The notes under the pieces were generated by a model. That model made no database searches. It had not been told where the DNA came from and saw only the letters and a program-made list of their open reading frames with translations. A DNA stretch of 64,000 bases from Cryptomeria japonica (Eukaryota; Streptophyta; Pinopsida; Cupressales; Cupressaceae): contig NC_081405.1 in NCBI RefSeq assembly GCF_030272615.1, positions 469,890,008-469,954,007 of the forward strand, in the 5' to 3' direction. Every line of letters starts with the position of its first letter. Within the stretch, counting starts at the first letter, position 1. This document shows, piece by piece, positions 22,415 through 31,696 of this stretch. A program made the position numbers and the translations under genes.

Positions 22415-24339
22415 ATGAAACAAAGGGATAAAGAGTTAGAGGGAATGGTTTCTCAGATTCCCCAAATTTATCTTGAAGATACAATAGGTGAGAGCCCTGA
22501 CAATGTAGACCCTTTCTTTCTAACTGTTATTATAAATGGAGGAGGCTTGAAGAATTGTATGATTGATTTTGGGGCCTCAAATAATGTCATGCCAATGAGG
22601 ATAATGTAGTCCATGGGTTTGAAGGTAGATACTCCTCATGGAAAATGTTGTGCTATGGATTTGAGAGTGTTCGTATTTTTAGATTGTTGGCATTTTGCAT
22701 ATAGATTGCATTAATGATATGTTGTCTTTGATGTCCATTGAACTGGTGAATGGTATTCATGATATTGTTGATGTTATTGTTGATATTGCTTTTGTATTAT
22801 AACCGGTATGATAAACTTTGTGAAGATGTTGTAAACCAGTATATGGTAGTTTGTAAGTTGAACCAGTGTATAGGGTTAAACATTTATATGTTTTGTAATC
22901 GGTAACCCTACCAGTTTTTTTTGATAAACCCTAACTGATCAAGTTTGTTGGTTTATGATCTGATGTTGAGTGGTAATGATGGAGACACATGTGATCATTG
23001 AATGAGGATAAGTTCAGATTGATTTGGAACATTTGTTTATTGTCTTGGAAAGGAGCAAAGTGGATTGCATCTAATGCATAGCGCATGATGAGTTACAAAG
23101 ACCGATGAAGCAGTGATCATGGAGTGGTTGGAATTTTCTTGATTAATGTGAAGAGATTGTTATGATTTCTAACAGTCAAGATTATACCGAATTTTTTGTA
23201 ATCTCAATGATGAGAATTAGGTTTTTGTTGTGTTATCGACCTAGTTGAATTTGTATTTAAGGTCGATGATATTGTTTGTAAAAAGGTTGGCAAAGTTGGC
23301 AAAAATTAGTTGAGTGTGTGGTTGCCAAATCAGTGGATGGATCTACAGTTTGAGTAGAAGCAGATTGAAGCTTAAGAGGGATCTAATCAAGTAGATGTAG
23401 TGCTATTCAGACAAATCAAGAAAACCTGTTGTTTTCTAACAATCATAGCAGAAATCAAAATCCCCTAACTAGGTAAGCTCTAACAAGCTTGGTTACTTTG
23501 TAAATCCTCTAATAAGGTGGTCCATTAGTTTGGATTCTCAAATCCTCCGACAAGGTTACTCCTTATAAGGTATTGTGCTTTTCATCTAGACATATTTGTA
23601 AATTAGTTCTTAACAGGACTTATTGTAAAGCGTTAACAAGCTTGGCTCCTAACAGGGTGAACTTCAGAGGAGTTTAGATAGTTATCATTGTGAGTCTCAT
23701 CTCACCGTGGCTTTTACCTATTTGGGTTTTCCATGTATAAACATTTGTGTCAAGTGGTGAATTTTTTTGTGGTTATGATCTTATTTGTTGATTTGATTAA
23801 CTACTTAACTATTCTGATTAAGGCATGATAACTGGAAGCATTGAGAGATGAATATGTTGACATATGATTAAGCATTTTTTATGTTTACAAGATTGAAATT
23901 GTTTACTGTTAAGTTGTCATAACATTCAAACCGGTTGATGTTGGTTGATGTTGGTAATATTTGAGACATTATCTTGACAGAACTATTTTGTTGATAAGTT
24001 TATTTTGAGTTTGGGAGTTTTGTATCCATTTTTGAGTATACTGATTCACCACCCCCCCTCTCAATATTCTACCGGATCCTTATTCTTTCATCATATCATT
24101 AGAGAGAAGTGCCTATGATAGGAACTATAAAGGCACTACCTTATAAACTTGTTGCTTTCCCTGAGAAATAATTAATTATGAGTGTCCTAGTTGTAGATAT
24201 TCCACCGCATTATGGGATGCTATTATCAAGAAAATGGAGTGCCTCTATGGGTGGAAGTTTACAATGTGACCTGTCTTATGCTACCTTTTACATTGATGGT
24301 AAAAATGTAAAGGTTAAAACATAATTCAGGGTACCATAT
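22415..24339 (+). pseudogene. Gypsy-3 retropepsin, split by an LTR insertion
   Basis: The N-terminal half (22415-22683) ends with the active site DFGAS at 22565-22579, in place of DSGAS, and has a stop at 22606-22608. The C-terminal half resumes at 24104 after the inserted LTR. It includes the VVDIPPHYGMLLSRKW strand and SLQCDLSYATFYIDGK, up to about 24325, with stops at 24168 and 24322. The halves join in a sensible order when the LTR and one TSD copy are removed. The enzyme would cleave Gag-Pol. Confidence 0.82.
22685..24098 (+). mobile_element. Solo Copia LTR within the Gypsy-3 protease
   Basis: About 1414 bp, starting TGTTGGCATTTTGC and ending CATATCA. Flanks carry the 5-bp repeat TTAGA (22679-22683 and 24099-24103), with one extra T before the LTR start. 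It contains the Copia LTR signatures CCTCTAATAAGGT, CACCGTGGCTTTTACC and the C-rich tract ACCACCCCCCCTCTC near the 3' end. No PBS or internal region remains. It interrupts an otherwise contiguous protease, so it is younger than Gypsy-3. Confidence 0.85.
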
Positions 24340-25281
24340 ATGATGGTACACACAATACAATATGATGAAGATATGACTTGTTTTGTAGACATAGGGATAA
24401 ATGCATTCAGGGTTGAAGATTCTCCACAGAGGAAAAAGGAACAACCTGCATTATTGGATAAAGAAGTAGAAAAATCATCAGGAGCTGATAATTTGTGGAC
24501 CATGTATTTTGATGGAGCCATTTCTAAGGAGGGCTTAGGAGTAGGTGTGTTATTCATATCACCCCATGGAGAAACTTTTAAGTTTTCTTTTACTCTAGTC
24601 TTTGCATATACAAATAATGTAGCAGAGTATGAAGCGTTGTTGCTTGGTTTGAGACTATCTGAAAAACATAGGATAAATAATCTCAAGGTGGTTGGAGACT
24701 CTGAGTTAGTCATATCCTAAATCAGATCTAAATACGCGTCAAAAAACAAAAGGCTGAAGCATTATAGAAATGTTGTATGGGACAAAATTCAGAACTTTCA
24801 TGCATTTGCTATTGAATGGAAAGAGAGGAGTCATAACAGAATGACTGATCTCTTGGAAAATATATCTCTAAGGCCAGAGGACATCACTTTTGCTGGAATC
24901 TCAAAGATTGAGATTCAGACAAGGCCTTCAGTCCCTGATAACATTGAAAACTGGCAAGTTTTTAGTGATGATGATGATATTTTAAGGTTTCTACATTTTG
25001 TAGATGAATATGAAAATCAGGAGATTGATTTCAGTGCTTTTGTGCAGACAAAGGATGACAAGGAAATAATCTTTGGGAAGGAAGTGAATCAATTGAAGAG
25101 AAATAAAATTCCCAAAGGTTTGGTTGTTTTAGAGAGGTTGTTTGATAGTCAAGATAAGGCTAAGGTTGTTACTACTGCCCCGCACCCTGGAGATTTAGAA
25201 GAAGTTAACCTTGGGATAGAAGGAGCTCCAAGGAAGGTAATATTGGAAAGAAAATGGCACCCAGGGTTAGGAAAATGCTAA
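24340..25281 (+). pseudogene. Gypsy-3 upstream RNase H domain plus spacer
   Basis: One frame runs from 24340 to 25281 with a single stop (TAA 24718-24720). Counted from 24340, codons 53-177 form a complete RNase HI-type module: D58 in YFDGA, E96 in NNVAEYEAL, D120 in VVGDSELV and D170 in RMTDLL, all four catalytic positions kept. The pattern matches the archaeal-type RNase H of Tat elements. Here it lies between protease and RT instead of after the RT-RNase H pair. The rest (about 178-313) is an acidic spacer leading into RT. It would act on RNA/DNA hybrids during reverse transcription. Confidence 0.85.
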
Positions 25282-26640
25282 TTGATTTATTGAGAATATA
25301 CAAGCATATTTTTTCTTGGTCGTATGATGACTTGAAGGCTTACAGGGAAGATTTATTTCAACATGAGATTCCTTTGAAAGAAAATGCCCAGCCTTTTAAA
25401 CAAAAAAAAAGGTCTATTAATCCAACATTAGCACCTAAAATGCAAGAGGAGTTAGTCAAGCTAAGAGATGTTGGGATTATAAGACCTATCAGACATTCAT
25501 CATGGGTATCTAACTTGGTACCTGTGAGAAAAAAGAATGGAAATATCAGACTATGTGTTGATTTTAGGAATATGAATATATCTTCATTAAAAGATAATTA
25601 TCCATTGCCAAATATAGAAGCAATGTTACAAAGGGTAACATGATGTGAGCTTTTGTCTATGATGGATGTATTTTTTAGGTTACATCCAAGTAATGGTTAA
25701 AGAGTCAGAACAATACAAAACAACATTTACTACACCTTGGGGAACCTATGTTTATATAAAAATGACTTTTGGTTTAACAAATGCAAGAGAGAAATTTCAA
25801 AGAGCTATGGATGTTTCATATTCTAATATTATAAATGTGTTCTTATTAGTATGTTAGGATGATTTAATAGCTTATTCCAAGAAGGAAAGTGATCACTGCA
25901 GTCACCTTGAAATTTTTTTTGACAGAGTTGTTGAATATGGACTATCCCTAAACCCAGAAAAGTGTGCTTTTAGGGTAACTGAAGGTAAGTTGTTGGGTCA
26001 CATCATTTCAAAAGATGGTGTGAGAATTGACCTAGAGAGGGTAGTAGCGATTGACAAAGTGCCTCAGCCCAGAACAGTGAAAGGTATCCAATCTTTCTTT
26101 GGGAAGATTAATTTCTTAAGAAGGTTTGTCACTAATTTTTTTGAAATTAGTATACCTATATCCAAAATGTTAAAGAAAGGTGCAAAGATAGAATGGAACG
26201 AGGAGCCAATCAAGGAATTCTAGAAGATCAAACAGGCTAAAAAAATGCACCTGATTATGGAAAACCTATGCAAATATTTTCATTTGCATCTTTCCATACT
26301 GTTGTTGTTGTATTGTTGCAAAAGAATTTAGAAGGTTTTAAACAACCTATAGCATTTTTTAGTAAATATTTGTAAGCTACATAGTTGAATATGATTTGAA
26401 TGAAAAGTAATCTTATGCACTAGTGAAGGTTGTTAAAGCTGTTAGGAGTTACCTGATGGGAGAAATAAAGGTTGCATACGTGCCTAGTGTTGCAATTAAA
26501 TATATTTTCACACAACTAGAAGTATCTCAAAGAATATGTCGATGGATAAATAGGATCCAAGAATTCAACATTAATATCCAAATCACTAAGTTAGTGAGAG
26601 GACTAGGATTGGCAAAGTTGATGGCCCAGAGTAATTTGGA
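25254..26640 (+). pseudogene. Gypsy-3 reverse transcriptase and RNase H (broken)
   Basis: The stretch 25254-25643 carries the N-terminal RT with WVSNLVPVRKKNGNIRLCVD and FRNMN, then KDNYPLPNIE. The palm continues in 25666-25857 (TTFTTPWGTYVY, MTFGLTNA). The active-site box, expected as YxDD, reads Cys-stop-Asp-Asp at about 25852-25863. Thumb and connection are at 25990-26223 (MLGHIISKDGVRID, SFFGKINFLRRFV). RNase H is poorly preserved from 26224 to 26640 (FFSKYL, KVVKAVRSYLMG) and appears to lack its first catalytic Asp (SFAS in place of a DAS motif). Overlapping frames at 25254 reflect a frameshift. Confidence 0.85.
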
Positions 26641-26734
26641 TGCCAATCAAATAAATATTGTGGAAGAAGAGCACAGATCTTGTATCTGTGATATGGGTGG
26701 TTACAAATGGTATGATAATATCGTATAGTATTTG

Positions 26735-27966
26735 CAGAGGATGAAATGTCTAGAAGACATGACTGATAATAAAAGAAGGACATTAAAATTACATGATATT
26801 AAATATCCCATTGTAAATGGGAAGCTCTGGTGGATGAATAGTGACGGTGTCATGTTAAAATGTGTGGACCAGGATCAAGCTTAGAAGTTGTTGTCTAAAT
26901 TGCATAGTGGAGTTTGTGGAGGGCATTATATGGCCAAAACAACTGCACACAAAGTATTAAGAGTTGGGTTCTGGTGGCCAACAATTTTCAAAGATGCACA
27001 CCAACTAGTCAAGAAATGTGACCCATGCCAGAGATTTTCAGGAAAATTGAAATTTTTAGGAAATTTTCCATTAAGAACTATAAATGTGCAAGCTCCAGTC
27101 CAATAGTTGGGCATAGATTTTATTGGAGAAATAGCATGCAAATATAGTAGTGACCATTCTTGGATTTTAGTGGCCACTAACTATTTCACTAAGTGGGTTG
27201 AAGCTATACCCACAAAAAAAGCAACAAGTAAGGTGGTAATTGATTTTCTTACAGATAATATATTGACCAGATTTGGATGTCTAGAGAGGATGATAGTCTC
27301 TGATAATGCAATGATTTTAGGTTACAATAATATGAAAACTTCTGCAACAAATATGGTATCTAGATCTCCTATTCATCACCTTACCACCCACAAGGAAATG
27401 GGAAAGTCGAATCTAGCAACAAAAGTTTGATGAAGATTATTAAACGAATCCTAGAAAATAATAAAAAAGCTTGGGATTCAAAGCTGAGATTAGCAGTTTG
27501 GGCAGACAGTGTAACAATCAAGAAAGAAATTGGATGTGCACCTTTTGATTTGGTGTATGGTATGCGTGCAAGGTTACCCCAAAATAATTTGATGGAGATG
27601 TATAAGTTTGTCCAAGCTTATAACAATAATATAGAGGATGATATGCAGTTAAGAATTGAGGATTTAATGGAATTAGACGAAGCTAGAAGAGAAGCCAGTA
27701 CCAGAAATACAAAGTTATAGATGCAGGTTAAAAACCTATATGATAAAAGAGCAACTGTGAGGATTTTACAAGTTGATGATTTGGTTCTGATGTGGAACGC
27801 CAGAATAGAGGACAATGGAAAACATAGCAAGTTTGATGCCATTTGGTTGGGCCCATATCTGATTCAAAGCAAATGGGGAGAAGATTCTTCTATTCTCCAG
27901 GATATACATGGTAATACTCTTGAATTGCCTGTTCATGGACAATTCTTGAAGCTCTACTTTTCTTGA
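26735..27966 (+). pseudogene. Gypsy-3 integrase (broken)
   Basis: The stretch 26888-27106 has an HHCC zinc-binding domain (LHSGVCGGHYM, then CDPCQ). The core in 27107-27430 has D in GIDFIG, NYFTKWVEAIP and D in VSDNAM. The third catalytic residue, E, is in the VESSNKS segment at about 27402-27422, in a shifted frame. The frame 27427-27720 continues with the core tail, and 27721-27966 gives the C-terminal domain (VDDLVLMWNARI, GPYLIQSKWG) with a natural-looking end, PVHGQFLKLYF. Stops at 26883, 27104 and 27718 and a frameshift near 27320-27420 break it. All three catalytic acidic residues are present. Confidence 0.88.
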
Positions 27967-28071
27967 AGGTAGTTATTTTCCATGAGCATTAGGTAGGTTT
28001 TGTATATATTAGTATAGTTTCCTTTCAATTGAAGTTATCTTGTCCGGGTAATTTCTTTTTAGTCTTCTTTG
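27967..28071 (+). other. Gypsy-3 3' noncoding spacer
   Basis: About 100 bp between the integrase stop and the duplicated LTR-like block. No clear PPT is visible. Confidence 0.35.
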
Positions 28072-28929
28072 TAATTGGTTTGCTTCACCCAAAGATTCTG
28101 GTTTCTCATCTCATTCCTATGAAATAGACGTCCCCAACTAGAGCCACTGATAGGACCTAAAATTATGTCTTGCAAAATTTGGTCATTCTGGTTTTATTTC
28201 ACCCTATGTCAAGTTTTTCCGCATTTAGGGATTTAGGGGTTATGTCTTTTCTTGATTAAGTCTCGATATGAAGTAAAGTCTTCTGTCTTTTTTATATTCT
28301 ATCATTGCCTTTTTCTCACTTAAGATCGAGGGTACCACTTTCCTTGGTGGGGCCATTTCACTCATTAAGTATTAAGTGGTCGTCAACCAGTTTATGAAAT
28401 ATGATTTTCCTGTCATGCGTATAAAATTTCCCTATGACCAGTCTCCTTTTAAATATTTGTTCCTGCACTTATGTTTTCCTAAGTCTGAAAGTCCTAAGTA
28501 TTTCGGCGGGTTGTTAAATACAGAATGAGTCTGATGGTTCTCACTTTGTCATGATCAAAGATGCAAGGATTATAAAGATCGCAACATTGCGAGATTGTGC
28601 CACGTGTTCTCAGTGGTAACCGAAAGGGTTGGTAGTATAACCGGTTGAAGAATTGTTACCGGTTCTCAGGTATTAAAGGTCGGTTTACAAACAGTCTTAT
28701 AAATTGTTTTGCTACACCCAAAGATTCTAGTTTCTCATCTCATTCCTTTGAAATAGACGTCCCCAACTGGAGCCACCGATAGGACCTAAAATTATGTCTT
28801 GGAAAATTTGGTCATTCTAGTTTTATTTCGCCCTATGTCAAGCTTTTTTGCGTTTAGGGATTTAGGGGTTATGTCTTTTCTTGATTAAGTCTTGATATGA
28901 AGGAAATTCTTCGATCTTTTTAATATTAT

Positions 28930-30478
28930 TGTAGACGTCTAAAAATGGTCAATGCTTGCTGAATCATACTTTAACATTTGTGCATTGCCTTATTTTAGGG
29001 TTTTTGCATCGCATTAACATTTCTCCTATGATTCGCACTTGGTCTTTATCATTTGCGAGCATCGAGTCCTCCTTTTGCATTCCTCATTTTTCTCACTTTC
29101 AAATTTGGTCTTGTCGATAACAATATTTGTCATGATTTTGGTCAATCTTATCCTATCGCATCAATGTGCGTATTCATTTGTCATCATTTTGGACATCATC
29201 AATCCTAATTAGGGTTTTGTCCTCTTATCAATCTTGTCATCATGCGATCGATTTGTCATCAATCATTGTCATTTTCAATCTTATTATCTTACGATCGATT
29301 TGTCATCGATCCTTGTCTTTTGATCAATTTGTCATCAATCTTGTTGTCTTGTGATCGATTTGTCATCGATCATTGACATTTTCAATCTTGTCATTTTGCA
29401 ATCTATTTTGTCATCGATCCTTGTCTTCTTGTCAATTTTGTTATTTTGCGATCGATTTGTCATTGATTGTTGTCTTTCTCAATTATGTCAATTTGGATCA
29501 ATTAGTCATTGTTCCTCGTCAATTGGCACATTTATCAATCAAATCACTTATCAGCATTGGTCATTTATCAAGTCAGAATCATGATCAAATCAAATCGACG
29601 TCAATTATCTTTTGTCAGGACCTAATTGTCATCCTTGCATTTCTAATTCATCTTTTAGGGTTTCATGATTTTATTCATTTAAACCTGTTTGTCATTTCCC
29701 CCTCTAGGATTAATAAATTATTTATTTATCCTAAGTCTTCGTGTCACAATTAAATGTTTATTTAATTGGCTAACTAATTATTCCTCTTTTTGTGAATTAA
29801 TTAATAAATGACAAATTATTAATTGATTTACCTAATTTCTTCTAATTCCTAATTTCCTAATTTTTCATCAATTTCTAATTCCTAATTTCCTAATTTCTAT
29901 TTCATCTTTTTTTCAATTCTCTCCTATTTTCCTCCTAATTTCATGGGAATGACATAGCAAATTTGTCATAATTGACAATCAATCAATTTTGACATAGAAA
30001 TTTGTCATAATTTTGTCATGAATTATCAATCAATCAATTTTGCATAGAAAGTGCAAATTTGTCATAATTTGTCATAATTGACATTCTTGATTTGCAATTT
30101 CCATTCGAATCTCTTCATGCTAATTTGATCTTTTCTCCAATTTGTCTATAAATTGGATGATTTTCTTCAATCAAGATCCCTGATCCCTGGTCGAATCAAT
30201 CACGCTTTGAGTATTCTTGCGCTACTATCTTGTCTACTTGCTTTCACATCATGCTTATGCACTAGTAGGTGAGATCCACAAACAAAGCTATTTGAAGGAG
30301 AAAGAAGGACAATGGAGCCACATGAAGAAGACATATGCATTTGGTTTGCTTAGTTTTCAATCTTGCATGTCTTGTTTTCATTGAGTGTAATTAGGATTTG
30401 ATCATTGCAATTGAGTTTTTGTGATTTAACTAGACCAATTTCCTATTTGCTTTGATGATTTCCGATTTCCTAGCTACA
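28930..30478 (+). mobile_element. Solo LTR (TGTAGACG...AGCTACA) with perfect TSD ATTAT
   Basis: Flanked by ATTAT at 28925-28929 and 30479-30483. Removing 28930-30483 restores the sequence expected from the first duplication unit, an internal proof of the boundaries. Length 1549 bp. It has a TATA-like CTATAAATTGG (TATAAAT at 30147-30153), many TTTGTCATCGATC repeats, and no coding content. Orientation is inferred from the TATA box. LTR termini of this type are usual in Ty3/Gypsy elements; the parent family is not seen elsewhere in the window. Confidence 0.9.
29230..29520 (+). repeat. Short interspersed repeats in the solo LTR
   Basis: The motif TTTGTCATC(A/G)ATC, often preceded by GATCGA, occurs at least seven times in about 290 bp, with spacers that are also related (CTTGTCATT, TTTTCAATC). 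It looks like a degenerate minisatellite within U3. Related TTTGTCATAATT runs follow at 29960-30080. Open frames crossing here (for example 29166-29753) are products of the repeats, not genes. Confidence 0.75.
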
Positions 30479-30890
30479 ATTATGTTGTATCCTTTTTCTC
30501 ACTTACGACCGAGGGTACCACTTTTGTTGGCGGGGCCATTTCATTCCTTAAGCATTAAGTGGCAGTCAACCAGTTTATGAAATATGATTTTCCTAAGTCA
30601 TGCATATAAAATTTCCCTATGATCGATCTCCTTTTAAATATTTGTGCCTACACTTATGTTTTCCTAAGTCCGAAAGTCCTAAGTATTTTAATGGCTTGTT
30701 AAATACAAAATGAATTTGACGGTTTGCATTTTCCCATGATCAAAGATGCGAGGATTATAAAGACCATTGCATCACGATATTATGCCACGTGTTCTCAGCA
30801 AAAACCAGAAGGGTTGGCAGTATAACCGATGGAAGCATTGTTACCGGTTCTTAGGTGGTAAAGGTCACTTTACTAACAGTCCTATAAATT

Positions 30891-31696
30891 TGCATGTATT
30901 CAAAATGGATGGAGATGTTTTGTCCTGAGGTAAAAGTTGCTCAATTTTTAATTCTAGAGGAGTTAACTGGAATTGTGCTAAGCAGTAAAGTTTGAACAAA
31001 TCTGACAGCTCCCATATCCTCATGATGGAAGTTGCAAGGATGATACAAACTGTGGTATCGCGAGATGGTGCCACATGTCTCGGGCTAACTAGGAAGGCTT
31101 AAGGTGGGGCCCTTGACGGAGTCGGTTGTAAGATGATGTGGTGTTGATTAGTTGTGATTTTGTGCATTTTTTGATACAGATAGAAATTTAAGTGCTAAGT
31201 TGACAAGAGATGATCGTTGGATTTTCCAACTTAGAAGATGATCGACAGCCAGGTTTTAATTTTTTTTAAAATGAGTCATTGTTTCACTCATGTGAGTATT
31301 AATGGTGCATGATACATTTGCATTCTTTTCTAGGAAATAATAAAAGACTCTTAAAAGGGTGTTATTCATTCACAAAAGATTTCATATTAATCTAGAAGGT
31401 TTTCTTGTTGCTGAAGAAGGTCGAGACAACTCTCTGCAACACAGAATTGTCATCTTTCTGGTGAAAATCAAAGCAATAAGTTTATCTAAGCCCTTCATCT
31501 GTTCTTGAAACAAATTGATGTTATAAATTGTGCATGAAAGTTTTAAGAAGAGATTTCAATTTGTTCTAGGGTTAGATGCTAGATAGAGATTAGTGAAATT
31601 TGTTTGAATTACTCTGGTAATTTAAAATCTCGTACTATCCCTAGCTTTTTTCCTTCATAAATTTGGATTTATAGTATAAATCCCTAGTTACAAGAG
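30891..31696 (+). other. Spacer between duplicated U3-like block and ORF-X
   Basis: Noncoding. It contains a degenerate third copy of the U3-like segment (about 31020-31100) and a TATA-like run (AATAATAAAAGACTC, about 31335-31350). The last bases before ORF-X read CCCTAGTTACA, which could be an LTR end, but no PBS follows. This may be R-U5 of an LTR or a promoter region for ORF-X. Confidence 0.4.

Larger units (their letters stand above)
20174..28148 (+). mobile_element. Gypsy-3: Ty3/Gypsy element with RNase H before RT
   Basis: Plus strand order: gag (20543), retropepsin, an archaeal-type RNase H, RT, standard RNase H, integrase (ends 27966). The protease is split by a solo Copia LTR (22685-24098, TSD TTAGA). 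Integrase has no chromodomain. The general Gag/Pol style and the archaeal-type RNase H place it near Tat, but the extra RNase H is upstream of RT, unlike Gypsy-1 in the same window. The 5' LTR is not identified; Gypsy-2 abuts at about 20174 and may have removed or split it. The 3' side continues into a duplicated LTR-like region after 28072. Confidence 0.75.
28072..30890 (+). repeat. Tandem duplication (about 640 bp unit) of LTR/U3-like sequence
   Basis: Unit 1 is 28072-28709. Unit 2 is 28710-28929 plus 30484-30890, split by the solo LTR. Both begin with ACCCAAAGATTCT...CTCATCTCATTCC, pass through GATAGGACCTAAAATTATG, and end with ACCGGTT and a TATA-like CTTATAAATT / CCTATAAATTT. A third, degenerate copy of the distal part lies at about 31020-31100. 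A possible LTR start is TGATAGGACC at 28148. This could be the Gypsy-3 3' LTR with an amplified U3, or a tandem of two LTR fragments. Confidence 0.7.

Noticed and set aside
29166-29753. Open frames of about 60-126 codons
   Set aside because: They come from the TTTGTCATCGATC repeat cluster and are rich in Ser, Ile and Phe by composition.
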